Assembly: GCA_963681505.1 (NCBI GenBank)
Contig: OY811971.1
Coordinates: 13,863,232-13,927,231 of the forward strand
DNA: 64,000 bases
Direction of reading: 5' to 3'
From: Eunapius fragilis
Taxonomy: Eukaryota > Porifera > Demospongiae > Spongillida > Spongillidae
In this document: piece by piece, positions 33,755-46,200 of the stretch
Layout: each line of letters begins with the position of its first letter
Position numbering within the stretch: position 1 is the stretch's first letter
The notes under the pieces: model-generated
Seen by the model: the letters and a program-made list of their open reading frames with translations, nothing else
Told to the model about the DNA's origin: nothing
The model's database searches: none
Translations under genes and position numbers: made by a program

Positions 33755-36700
33755 ATGGCATTGTCGTCTATGGCTATGAGACACTTCACAATTTTCCTTT
33801 TGAACATGGCGGTGGTTAGCTCTACTTCTCCATTTCTAACAAACACACCAGGGCGGGAGTGGAGACAGGTCGGCTATCTGGATATGACCGATCCAACGCA
33901 GCAATGTCCCGACTCGTGGCAAAAGTTAACATCACCTATATCATCGTGTGGAAAGAAAAGCACGGAACGAGGTTGCGACTCTTTGAAAATACCCACTAAT
34001 GGAGCCAGTTACCAAAAGGTGTGCGGACGGTTCCGAGGTTATCAAGTGGGATCGACTGACGCTTTCGGTTATAAAACCCAGTTAGACATCGAAACAGCCT
34101 ACATGGATGGAATCTCAATCACATACGGGTCGCCTGGAAACAGACATCACGTGTATACATATACCGCTGGTTTATTTGAATTTCGCAGCAGTGGTGATGA
34201 CTGTCCTTGCAATACGAACGACAATCTCTCGCTTTTGGATTCTAACTACTATTGCGAGTCAGGCAACCCTGGACCGGACGTGGACATTACGAAGTTCTAT
34301 TCCTCGGACGTTCTATGGGACGGACTTCAGTGTGGTGGAGTGGAGAGCAGGTGCTGCAATGCAACAGACCTCCCGTGGTTCTGTAGGACGTTTGAAACTC
34401 CCATCACTGCAGACTTGGAAGTTCGAATTTGCACGAATGAACCTCGTGACAATGAGAACGTGGCGATTGAGTCATTTGAGCTGTATGTACAAGGTAAAAT
34501 ATGCATAGCATGACAGCTTCATTCAAACTGCAATGGCTGCAGTGAATACGGGAATGCTTAAAATCCCTCTCTTCATTATCCCTTACCTCATCATCCCTCT
34601 CCTCATCATCCCTCTCCTCATCAACCCTCTCCTCATCATCCCTTTCCTCATCATCCCTCTCCTCATCATCCCTCTCCTCATCATCCCTCTCCTCATCATC
34701 CCTCTCCTCTTCATCCCTCTCCTCATCATCCCTCTCCTCATCATCCCTCTCCTCATCATCCCTCTCCTCTTCATCCCTCTCCTCATCATCCCTCTCCTCA
34801 TCATCCCTCTCCTCATCATCCCTCTCCTCATCATCCCTCTCCTCATCATCCCTCTCCTCATCATCCCTCTCCTCATCATCCCTCTCCTCATCATCCCTCT
34901 CCTCATCAACCCTCTCCTCATCATCCCTCTCCTCATCATCCCTCTCCTCATCATCCCTCTCCTCATCATCCCTCTCCTCATCATCCCTCTCCTCATCATC
35001 CCTCTCCTCATCATCCCTCTCCTCATCATCCCTCTCCTCATCATCCCTCTCCTCATCAACCCTCTCCTCACATCCCTCTCCTCATCATCCCTCTCCTCAT
35101 CATCCCTCTCCTCATCATCCCTCTCCTCATCATCCCTCTCCTCATCATCCCTCTCCTCATCATCCCTCTCCTCATCATCCCTCTCCTCATCATCCCTCTC
35201 CTCATCATCCCTCTCCTCATCATCCCTCTCCTCATCATCCCTCTCCTCATCATCCCTCTCCTCATCATCCCTCTCCTCATCATCCCTCTCCTCATCATCC
35301 CTCTCCTCATCATCCCTCTCCTCATCATCCCTCTCCTCATCATCCCTCTCCTCATCATCCCTCTCCTCATCATCCCTCTCCTCATCATCCCTCTCCTCAT
35401 CATCCCTCTCCTCATCATCCCTCTCCTCATCATCCCTCTCCTCATCATCCCTCTCCTCATCATCCCTCTCCTCATCATCCCTCTCCTCATCATCCCTCTC
35501 CTCATCATCACTCTCCTCATCATCCCTCTCCTCATCATCCCTCTCCTCATCATCCCTCTCCTCATCATCCCTCTCCTCATCATCCCTCTCCTCATCATCC
35601 CTCTCCTCATCATCCCTCTCCTCATCATCCCTCTCCTCATCATCCCTCTCCTCATCATCCCTCTCCTCATCATCCCTCTCCTCATCATCCCTCTCCTCAT
35701 CATCCCTCTCCTCATCATCCCTCTCCTCATCATCCCTCTCCTCATCATCCCTCTCCTCATCATCCCTCTCCCCATCATCCCTCTCCCCATCATCCCTCTC
35801 CTCATCATCCCTCTCCTCATCATCCCTCTCCTCATCATCCCTCTCCACACCATCCCTCTCCTCATCTCCACCTCCCAAATTTTATATCCTCATCTTCAAT
35901 CTTCTCACCCATCCCTCTCACACTATAACCAATATTCTACACACCCCACACATCATAGTCAACATTCTACACACCCCACACATCATAATCAACATTCTAC
36001 ACACAGCACGCACTCAGACTTGAGTGGTGTTGCATTTACACAACGTGAGTGTTAGCTTCAATCTTCTCACCCATTCCTCACCTAATTAGTGCATACATTA
36101 CAATAGTCAACCAACTTAGCGTGTTGAAAAAACCACAGATAAAAGATATTGTGGTAGTCAATTAAATTAGTGAAGCCACATTAAATTCAACGCATGCCCT
36201 GTTGGCCGAGGTCAACTCACTGTTTTTTTTTTAATGCTCTGTGATGCCAAAAAAAGTTCTGATTAGAAAGTGCTCTGTTGCAACTTTGAATTACGTGTAT
36301 GCAAAAACTTATAAACTAGTACCAAACAGGTGTGAACATGACCGTACACAGCATTTTTGAATAATGGAGAAAAGTTTAACATTAGGAGAATTTGATAAGT
36401 GCTTACTGGAATCAAATGTCTTCATCTTTTGCATGCATGTAGATGTAAATGGAACAAAATTGCATAGACAGATAAGGTAAATTAACGGACACATTAAGTA
36501 TCTGTGCTATCGTAAAGTGGTTAATATAAGACTGATTTTAATGTATAGTAGTCTTGTGCAATGCACACTAACAGTATGTAATGGATTGGTCATATTTTCT
36601 TGCAGTGAATATTCAAGTGACATATGTTCTCAACCCTAACAATACCCTTCACGATCTTGAGATATCCTGGATCCCATGGCCAGTGGTAATTATTCATATC

Positions 36701-38128
36701 TAGGTATCTTAATTGCCTACAATAAGAAGTTCCCTTTATCTATTACAGGTAGGCAATGTGACTATATCCACTGTGAGAGTTGTTGGTTCTGATAACTCTG
36801 TTAGTCAAGGTTGTACTGTATGTACCTCTTCACCATGTCTCTATGTCCACCACATCACACAAGAGGCTAATAATTACAGCATCTTTGTGACTTCCATGAA
36901 TAGAAATGGAACTTCTGGCTCACAATTTAGCACTGCCATATATGGTATGTTCAAGATATACAGTAATCCATCATCCTATTAATTGTACATTGTGCACTGT
37001 ATGTTATGTAGCATGAAATGGGACGGTGCTATTATGCATGAAACCCATCATAAGCTTTTGATTCATGGTGGTGTCTTGCAGGTCCTACCAATGCTCTCTT
37101 TCAAAATGTCTCATTTTTGAGCTACAATAACTCCATTGCTTGTTCATTCTTGAACAACCAATCCCTCTACTGTATGGTGTGCTGCAGTACTGATCCCTCT
37201 GTCCCTCCTGACTCAAGTGTGTACAACATCTCCTCCACCAGAAGCACAGAAGTCACTGTCTCCCTACAAGGCCTAACTAGTGGTCAGATGTACTACTGCA
37301 AGGCAGCTGCGACAAGCACTAACTCTCCATTCTGCACTGGTCCAGTGGTTGGAGATGTGAAGATGTACTTCAGCTTTGTGACAAGTCTCATTTCCATATC
37401 TCCTCCCACTTCATGTTGGTATAGGGTAGCAAAAGCTTATTTTATATATGCTTCAACCATAGAAACCTGAGTAAAGTAATCATCATTGGATACTTCTTGT
37501 TTGCATACATGTAGCTATACAATGAACATTATCAGCTAGTTGTACACAACTGAGATTTTGAAAATCCTTTCCACACACCACACACTCCCCACCAAATGAA
37601 TGATCAGTAATGAAACATTAATTGTGGCTCTTATGAGGGAATTTTAGAAATGTTTCTCATGATCCATGTTGAACTGATATTCACGGAAATCATGCAAAAA
37701 CACTGTATTCAACTGTATACAAGCATTTTTAGTCATGTCAGACAGGTTTGATCAACTGTGCTGAGCATGCATGATGCAGTGCATGAGATATACTAATTTA
37801 ACATCAGTGAGGGAAATAGTGTTATAACATCTAAAAATCTTTTTTGTCTCCAGCAACCATGTCCACCTTGTCCTCAGCCTTTGACTCTTATGCTGTTATT
37901 GGAATAACCATTGGCACCTCATTTGTTGTGTTCTTCTCTCTGGGAGTGATGGTGGCCTCGTGTATTTGTGTGGTGAAAATGAGGTCCAAAGTCACTCATC
38001 ATCATTCTACAATGGAACCATCAAAACACGAGATGACAAACACCAATCAGAAGGTCACTGCGCTTGTATTGGAGACTAATTCTGCCTACGGAAGTGCAGC
38101 CCAAGAACCTGAATACATGTACATGTAG
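33755..38128 (+). CDS. Single-pass cell-surface receptor (copy B), intact
   Basis: Five exons: 33755-34493, 36606-36685, 36749-36944, 37082 to about 37384, and 37854-38128, giving 530 codons with all phases closing. A signal peptide (MALSSMAMRHFTIFLLNMAV) is followed by a cysteine-rich ectodomain of about 210 residues (CPDSWQKL, VCGRFRGYQ, YMDGISITYGSPGNRHHVYT, YYCESGNPGPD, LWDGLQCGG, CCNATDLPWFCR, LEVRICTNEP). This domain is known to me from many uncharacterised sponge and cnidarian proteins. Then come two FN3-like segments (VTYVLNPNNTLHDLEISWIP; SFLNNQSLYCMVCCSTDPSV to TSGQMYYC), a transmembrane helix (YAVIGITIGTSFVVFFSLGV), and a tail of about 60 residues ending NSAYGSAAQEPEYMYM. The tail holds YxxM at its very end, the consensus for the PI3-kinase SH2 domain. 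The exon-4 donor (ACAA then GTCTCA) is weak and is the least certain border. Confidence 0.8.
34561..35870. repeat. 15-bp CTCATCATCCCTCTC minisatellite in receptor intron 1
   Basis: About 87 very uniform copies of the same unit as in copy A, in the same orientation relative to the gene, starting about 65 bases after the exon-1 donor. Occasional variants are CTCATCAAC and CTCTTCATC. The 496- and 431-codon frames here are artefacts; intron 1 spans 34494-36605. Confidence 0.97.
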
Positions 38129-38268
38129 AAGGACATGAACAATTGCATGCAATATAACTATTTAGAAGGCTGAGTTTAGTGCCTTGTCGAAGCACCAGTA
38201 CCTGTAACGTACATTAACTTTTTAATTGGTTGACTTCATGTAACTGTTAACATTTGCCATTGAATGTA

Positions 38269-39087
38269 CTCAGGGCAGTTAAGGCTGCCTCACAAGAAAA
38301 ATCATGTTAACATGCTGTCAACATTCATGTTTGTAATTACATCATTATGACGTTATGTCATTCAATACGTTTTGGTCTTCATTTAGCGCAAGGACGCTAT
38401 TTCAGTATCGTATTCATACACTGTTGCTACGTTGTAGTGATCTAGAGCAAAACGTACACAAAATGGAAAAAAACGCACAATGGACTAGCGAAAAGAGCGT
38501 GCAGCTGCCCAGCAATACAAATTTGGCGGGTGGTTATATTTTAATAACCACTGTACTTTGTATGGAAATATCGGAGATTCAAAACGCGGGGATGAAAGCG
38601 CAGCTCTCAGGTAAATTTATTCGGCTAGGCAAGCTCCTCTTGGGTTCTAGTTATTCACTGCGACTGGATATTTCGATAACTGCATAGGGTATCGAACATG
38701 TATCGTATTTCGTACAAGTCGACGGCCATTTTGACCCTTGTTAACGTTTGTTGTGATAACACCAAGCAAAGAATTTCCTGCATCCAGTCGATTTAGTGTG
38801 TGAGAGCATAAAGAGATTGTTTGTAGCCAATTAGCTTATTAAAATTTGTATCGCAACATCCCCGCCTACAGCCGTATTTGTTTACATAGCCATTTTCCAA
38901 ACAGTTACGTACGATAGGTGTGTTAAAGAGCATACAACATAGCTATTAGAAGTAGCAGTATTTAACACACATATTCACATCACGTTTTAAGCAAGTGGAT
39001 GGTCCTTGCGTGAAATATAACTTTTTGGTACTAGCCGCCATTTTGTATGACGTAAAATTATTTGGTGGCAGCCTTAACTACCCTGAG
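38269..39087. mobile_element. TA-flanked non-autonomous DNA transposon (819 bp)
   Basis: Termini are CTCAGGGCAGTTAAGGCTGC on the left and, reverse-complemented, CTCAGGGTAGTTAAGGCTGC on the right, with TA directly flanking both ends (38267-38268 and 39088-39089). The TA duplication points to the Tc1/mariner group or a relative. The interior has a 110-codon frame (38355-38687) with no transposase motif, so this is probably non-autonomous. It lies 140 bases past the receptor stop, probably in or near its 3' UTR. Confidence 0.8.
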
Positions 39088-39419
39088 TAGAAGCCTTTGT
39101 TTATAGTATGTAATGCCACTTCAAACTTACGAAAGCAATGGGGAGGCAACAATTATAACGAATTTACTACTTCAAGGTGGCAGCTACCAACATTAAGTCT
39201 TAAAACTGAAATTATCTACTGGTTAGAGGTGTAAAGATGTACTTCAGAGTTGCTAAGACTTTAGCTTCTTCCACTACATTAAAGTGTCATAGTAGAAATG
39301 GAATGACATAGTAACTCTTGGTGTAAATATGCATGTGTATGAATCTGGATGTCTTCTCAAGTTATTCAACATTACTGCGTTATTTCTCGTGCCCAGGCCA
39401 TACACAACCATTAGCAAAG

Positions 39420-40250
39420 CTCCGATATAAACTATTTAGCTTCAGGTGTTTTTTATACTGTAATAACCATTGGCATCTCATTCGTTTTGGTCGTACATTG
39501 TTTTTCTGATGGGTAGCTTTTATTTCTTTGAACAGCTTGTGTGCTATATCCGTATAACTGAGATGGTCTTTATAAGGTATGCTCACCAATGATATCAAGA
39601 AAATGATTAGCATTGACGAACTTATTCAAAATCTTGCAACCACCTTTTTTATCACTTTTATTCCAAGATCTGCATCATGTTTCGCTGTATGCAAGCATAC
39701 AAAACAATAATGAGATGATATCATAAAGTTTGACCACCATGGTGCTGAATACACATCATCTTCTGCCGTGCATGCAAAATGCAGTGTATGATAAACACTG
39801 TGTCTAAAAGTAAGAATGCAAAACTCCTAACAAATTTTTTATCTTTTTGTATCGATTTACTTTGTCAGCCCAACAACCAGCTGAATGCATTTCACAGTGC
39901 CTTTTGTATTCCTGTTGGGTTTTTGGCTACAGTATCTAATTCTGTATGTACAGTAATTTCATTAAATGACAGGCAAAAAATGGTGGATCCATGTGGCAGA
40001 GAAAGGCTAGGAATGGTGCCATAAAGCACGGCACTGGGTGGAAAATTGGATTTGCTATGAAGGTACTATCAAATGTAGCGTTAATGTGTATTGTGTATGA
40101 GACATTTCCACTTTAACCATAAGGTTCATTTTTACTATTGCGGATATGTCACATGCATCGCTTTTTACACTACATTTGACCATTACATTTTTCCCTAGTG
40201 CATGCATTGCATTTGCATGGTCGTAGTCATCAGGTGTTGCTTCTTAGCAC
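39420..40250 (+). repeat. Degenerate receptor 3' module, copy 3 of 3
   Basis: A decayed transmembrane exon at 39440-39510, CCGTATAACTGAGATGGT at 39549, a tail-like piece at 39868 and the palindromic MITE at 40068-40187, in the same order as copy 1. From 40250 to 42940 I find no supportable gene, only microsatellites. Confidence 0.65.
40068..40187. mobile_element. Palindromic MITE, copy 3
   Basis: Left end AAATGTAGCGTTAATGTG, centre TATTGCGGATATGTCACATG; right arm shortened relative to copy 2. Confidence 0.6.
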
Positions 40251-41387
40251 AAGAAATAAAGCCTATATTACGCCAATTCTATTAAACGCAACCTCATGGC
40301 AGGACAATGTTTGAACCAATCCAACTTCTCAAGGTCTGTGTGCATATCATGCTTGCCAAAAGAATGGTGATACTCAATAATCTTCATAAATGGTGGTTGT
40401 TGAGTGCTAGGTTTGGCTTGCAAAAATATGTAAATGAATAATTCACTGAGTGTGCATTTTTTTTGGAAGCCCTTAAGCAATTCAAGTTTTTGTTGTTGTT
40501 ACTTTCAAGTTGGTAGTGCAAGTATGAGAATGAGCTCTACTATGTTATGTCGTTGACAAAATTTACTTCACCAGCGGCATATATCTATGTTTTCTAACAG
40601 CACCCCTAGCTGGTAAGAGTTTGCCTCACACCTCCATTGATTGAACCCTCAGCACTCAGAAGAACCCTACATTTGCTCTTGCAAGTAGTGTCAACAAAGA
40701 ATTAAAAGACATAACTATATATAGAAACCTCTACCATGCAATCCTAGTGGTACGTTGTTGGAGGCTAAGTAAAGAAAATGACAACAGAAAGAAACTGGAG
40801 CATCTGCTGAACTTTGCATCATCCTCACTCAAAATTACTCCTTTCCAATCTGGATTTAGTTCTACCTAATAAGCACAGGGATGGTAAGCAATTCTAATGT
40901 TGCATTGTAAAAAAACAGCCATCAAGTTGAAATGTTGCTCACAAGCTGTTAGATCTCATCACATAACCTCTTCTTTAATGAACAATGCACATCATAATGT
41001 GGAGTGGGTACACGGTCTTAGGGTTACATGATTTGCTCTGCTGTGTTCAAACTTCCTTTACTTGATAGGACCGTGGTGTTGCAGGTAGAATCATGGACAG
41101 TTAGTTGTATCGCTGACGTTGAAATCCATTCATAAGATACAATGCCTGTGTGAAACAGCACATAAGATAAATAAAATTATAAACTTAATAGAAATTACAG
41201 TATGCTGGTTTCACCAAGTCTGAAATATTATGAACTAGATTAGGACTTGTACTGATGTGTGTATGAGTGTGTGTATGTGTGTACAGTGTATGTGTGGACT
41301 ACACATACTGGTGGGAGGGACCTAACATCATCTTACTTTATAAAAACTTACATCTAGTCATCAGTGTACATTTCCATGTGTCAGGTG

Positions 41388-41452
41388 TATGCGTGTATGT
41401 GTGTGAGTGTGTCAGTGTGTGTGTGTGTGTATGTGTGTATGTGTGTGTGTGT
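41388..41452. repeat. (TG)n-rich microsatellite
   Basis: Interrupted GTGTGTATGTGTGTGTG tract; a related block lies at 41257-41290. Confidence 0.9.
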
Positions 41453-41863
41453 GCTGGCACATTATTTGTGGAAGGAACCTAACATTAAATAAATGCTGAT
41501 GTTTGATTAAAACTGACATCTGTATCAGTCATCAGTGTACATTTGCATGTGTGAGTGTCAGGTGTATCAGGTGTATGTGTCAGTGTGTGCAGATTGATGC
41601 GTGTGTCAGTAGTACATGTAACTGTTTTCCATCCTTCAAGAAGATTTTGTCTACAGTGTAGGCATCTGATAAACAACTGTATAAACTTACCACTGACCCT
41701 GACCTAGCAACTCAGATAATTTGTCCTTCCTAGTACAGTGTATTTTTGTGTGGTTCTGATTAAATTATCAAAGAAATGCCAGGAAACTTAATTTTAGTAA
41801 TCAGAACTACCTGACATGTTACAAGTCCATTGCAACATTACAACATGTGGTAACACACGACTA

Positions 41864-41867
<4 letters not shown>

Positions 41868-41929
<62 letters not shown>

Positions 41930-41940
41930 GTGTACACACA
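41868..41940. repeat. (CA)n microsatellite
   Basis: About 24 uninterrupted CA repeats followed by a broken tail. A short C-run plus CA tract is at 42221-42243. Confidence 0.95.
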
Positions 41941-42436
41941 CACATCCACTACCACCACAACCTGCTATTTACAAGCATTATGTGCACACATGCAGATTAT
42001 GTAGTCAGGGCCGTAGCCTCCAGTCCAGTTCTACAGTTTTAACTGGATCACTTTCCCCCCTCCCATCCGAAGGAAAATCTTGCATTCATGACATAATTGT
42101 TAACCCACATTGGACACACATTCAGGATCTAGAACTCTTAGGAGCGTATCCATAGCTGCCTGTATTTGGCCTATCACAATAAGGGAAACCATATTGGCCT
42201 ACCGCAAGGGGGACTCACCCCCCCCCCCCACACACACACACACTCATAGTGCACAGAATTATAGCCTAACCACTTACTATAGCGTGGCTATGACTCTGCT
42301 GTAGTTGCTATGCTTTACAGTACCTTGCCCTCACACTGTCTGCCATAGCCATCACAGTACAACCAAGTGGCCCAGTTACTATCACTACTGGTAAACCTAT
42401 ACACAGTTCCAACAACATGCATTTACGCAACCCACA

Positions 42437-42437
42437 A

Positions 42438-42469
<32 letters not shown>

Positions 42470-42480
42470 GTGTGTGTGTA
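42437..42480. repeat. (TG)n microsatellite
   Basis: About 20 TG repeats with a single C interruption, followed by CA-rich sequence that could pair with it. Confidence 0.95.
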
Positions 42481-42946
42481 CACAAGCACACACAAAAGTA
42501 CCCACTATACACAAGCATACAAGCACACATTTATACACAAGCACACACATACAACACAACACTATAAAAATACACATCTATTCACAAGTCCACACATTTT
42601 GGATGTGTGGCTTTTGTCAGTATGTGTGCGTGTGCGCTCGTGTGCATGCACATATACGTGTGCATGTACGTGTGCATGTATGTGTACGTGTGCATTTGTA
42701 CACATAGGCAACACACAAAGATGCAGATTGAAGCCTACACCATAGATCTATGCTTACACTATGCGTGTAATCCATCACACAGCAGTAAAAACGGCCCTAC
42801 GTTTATCAAAGATCACTTACAGGATGTAATATGTAGGTCTACTCCAATCTTCTGAATCGAACAGCGAGCACACAGTAGCTAGTCTCGTGCCCAGACCCTA
42901 TGCATCGCAGCTGCGGGTGAATTACAGCAGCTTGCAATGACAAAGC

Positions 42947-43198
42947 TGTTACAACCCGAGTGGACAGAATACACGCGATGCGACGCGGCTAGGCAGAACG
43001 ACAACCGACAATTGCATAAAAGATCTGATCAACAGAGCGTGTGTGTACACATATATAATAAACATTGACCAATCACTAAAGGCCACATATAACTGGCCAA
43101 TGCAATAACAGTAGATAAGGATCTGCACTGTCATTACGTAGCGCTAATGCCTGCTCTGGCAGGCTTGTATTGTAAACAGATCACCTCCGGATACCACA
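42947..43198 (-). repeat. Gypsy 3' LTR (252 bp)
   Basis: Begins TGTTACAACCC and ends GGATACCACA on the + strand (TG...CA form). Same length and, by eye, same sequence as 47211-47462. Confidence 0.97.
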
Positions 43199-43210
43199 TT
43201 TCCTCCTTCC

Positions 43211-46200
43211 TTAAATTTCTTCCTCATTGAACCTCACTGGGGGTCTCCTGGTCCGTCCCGATCGTCTCAGTTCAGGTCCCTCTGCAGATTCAAGTAGAGC
43301 TGGAGGTTGTGGTTCAGTTTCTATTGCAGGTTGAAGGTCAGGACCCATAACAGGTAATAAGTCACTCCATGTGCTGTTGTCCGCTGTCACAGTAGTCTGT
43401 GCTTCCTCCGTCACTATGGGTGCAGCTCTTGCACGTATCTGATCGTAGTGCCTTTTCACTTTACCCCCATCTGACAATTCCACCCAGACAGACACAGGAC
43501 CCCTGATTCCTGAAATCACACCACTCAGCCACTTTGGTCCACTTCTGTGGTTGAGAGCCCAAACATGATCTCCAACCTTGAATGTCCGTTCCTTTGCCCC
43601 TCTGTTGTGGTACTTACTCTGCTTTTCTTGGGTAGCCTTCACCCTCTCCTCCACACCAGGATGCAACAATGATAAGTGGGAGCGCAGCCGTCGTCCCATC
43701 AGGAGCTCTGCTGGTGATACACCGGTAGTGGTGTGAGGAGTGATTCTATACTGAAACAGGAACTGCAACAGGCGGCTCTCCACTGACTTCCTCTTGTCTG
43801 CTGTTTTCTTAAGAGCCAACTTCATGGTTTGTACTGCCCGCTCCACTAGCCCGTTAGAGGCAGGATGGTACGGGGAAGTTGTAACATGCTTGACGCCATT
43901 ACCCTGCAGAAATTTCTCAAACTCCTGGCTGGTGAAAGCACTGCCATTGTCAGTTACAACTGTTACAGGCAAACCATGACACGAGAAAGATGCTTCCAGC
44001 TTCTGTATAGTCACTGCTGAGGTAGCAGACTCTACCACGTGAACATCCAACCATTTGCTGTGTGCATCGATGATCAAAAGGAACATCTTGCCTTGGAAGG
44101 GGCCTGCATAATCAAGGTGTAGTCGACACCATGGCATTACAGGCCATTCCCATGGGTGCAAGGGCGCTGGTGCCGGAACCTTTAGGTGGACTTGACAGAT
44201 CTCACACCTCTTGGCTCTGTCCTCTAGGTCTGCATCCAACTTAGGCCACCACACGAAGCTCCTGGCAAGACTCTTCATCCTAGAGATACCTTGATGCCCA
44301 GCGTGAAGTTCCTCCACCACCAACTTATGACCTGGTTCCGGTACTATCACTCTCGGTCCCCACAAAATGCATCCATCTTGTAAGCTCAGTTCATCTTTCC
44401 TTTGCCGGTATGGTCGGAGTTCCTCTTCACGTTCCTTCTCTGGCCATCCTTCTGCGAGCCATTTCTTCACCTTTGACAGGACAGGATCCTTCTCAGTCCA
44501 CTCTGCTATTTGCTTAGCATTGACAGGGGAGGCTTCCAGTGTTTCCAGCAGCAGAACTGTCTCTCCTGGTAGTGGGACTTCTGAAGGACACTCTGGAAGT
44601 GGTAAGCGGCTCAAGACATCAGCATTAGCATTTTCTTTTCCAGGCTTATGGACAATTCTATATTGGTAAGCACTCAGGATCAATGCCCAACGCTGCAGTC
44701 TAGCAGAAGCCAGGGGAGGAATTGCTTTGTCTTCCCCAAACAGGTGCTTCAAGGGCTTGTGGTCTGTGAAGATTGTGAACTGGTGACCCAGCAGGAAATT
44801 GTGGAACTTCTTTACTCCAAAAATGATAGCTAGTCCCTCCTTATCAAGTTGCGAGTAGTTCCTTTCAGCAGGTGCTAAGGTCCTCGAAGCAAAAGCTATT
44901 GGTCGCTCACTGCCATCTGGAAAACGGTGTGCTAGGACTGCCCCAACTCCATATGGTGATGCGTCACAGGACAAGATCACCTCCTTCTTGCTGTCAAAGT
45001 GTGTGAGTACTTTAGAAGAGATCAGCAGGAGTTTTGCACAATCAAATGCCTTCTGATGAACATCCAACCACTGCCAAGGCTTGCCGTTTTCAAGGAGCGA
45101 ATGCAATGGAGCCAATTTGGAAGATAGGTTAGGGAGAAACTTGCCGTAATAGTTCACCAACCCTAAAAATGACCTCAACTGCTGTACATCAGTGGGTACT
45201 GGAGCATTTTTGATGGCTGTGACTTTTGCCGAAGTAGGAAAAATCCCTTCCTTTGAGATGCAATGTCCCAGGTATTCCACTTCTGCCATCATAAACTTGC
45301 ACTTCTCTGCCTTCAGTCTTAGCCCTGCTGCCTCCAGTCTCTTCAACACTTCGTCCAGGTTCTTCAGGTGCTCCTGCTCTGACTCTCCCGTGATGAGGAT
45401 GTCATCAATATATGCCACCACACGCTGAATCCCTTGTAGCAGACTCTCTATCGTCCTCTGGAAAACAGCCGGAGCTGATGCCACTCCGAATGGTAGCCTA
45501 TTGTACCTGAAGAGACCCTTGTGTGTGTTAATTGTGACATAGTCCCTTGACTTATCTTCTAAAGGTAGCTGGAGATAGGCATTCGCTAAGTCCAACTTTG
45601 TGAAGGCTTGACCACCTGATAGGGCTGCAAATAGGTCCTCGATGCGTGGTAACGGGTATTTCTCAGTCTTGGCAAACTTGTTCACCGTCACCTTGTAATC
45701 CCCGCATATCCTGACCGATCCATTCTCCTTAAACACTGGAACAATGGGAGCTGCCCACTCAGAGAACTGCACCGGTTCTATGACTTTTTCCTCTACCAAC
45801 TTCTCCAATTCCTTCTCCACCCTTGCTCTCAAGGCCAAGGGTACTGTCCGCGGTTGGAAAAACTGTGGCTGTGCTCCAGGTTCCATGTGGATTTTGACTT
45901 CCATTCCTTTTATTTTCCCTAGTCCCTCTTTGAAGACATCGTCGTGCCTCTGCAACACTTCTTTCAGTGTCAAGGTAGCAGCACTGTTTAGGTGAAATAG
46001 TTCTCCCCAGTTCAGCTTCAGTTGCTTCAGCCAATCTCGGCCTAGGAGACTCGGTCCTTTTCCTGTCACCACCAGTAAGCTTAGTCTCATCTCCTGATCA
46101 CCATACTCCACAGTCACATTTAGTTCTCCCAATACTTTGATGACTTCTCCTGAATAGGATCGCAGTGTCACATTGGTTGGGCCTAGCTTAGGAGTCTTGT

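Noticed and set aside
34533-36023. A 496-codon + strand frame and a 431-codon minus-strand frame
   Set aside because: Same 15-bp repeat within intron 1 of the intact receptor.
38355-38687. 110-codon ORF as a host gene
   Set aside because: It lies inside a TA-flanked transposon and has no recognisable motif.
41816-42745. His/Thr- and Cys/Val-rich small ORFs
   Set aside because: Translations of CA/TG microsatellites.
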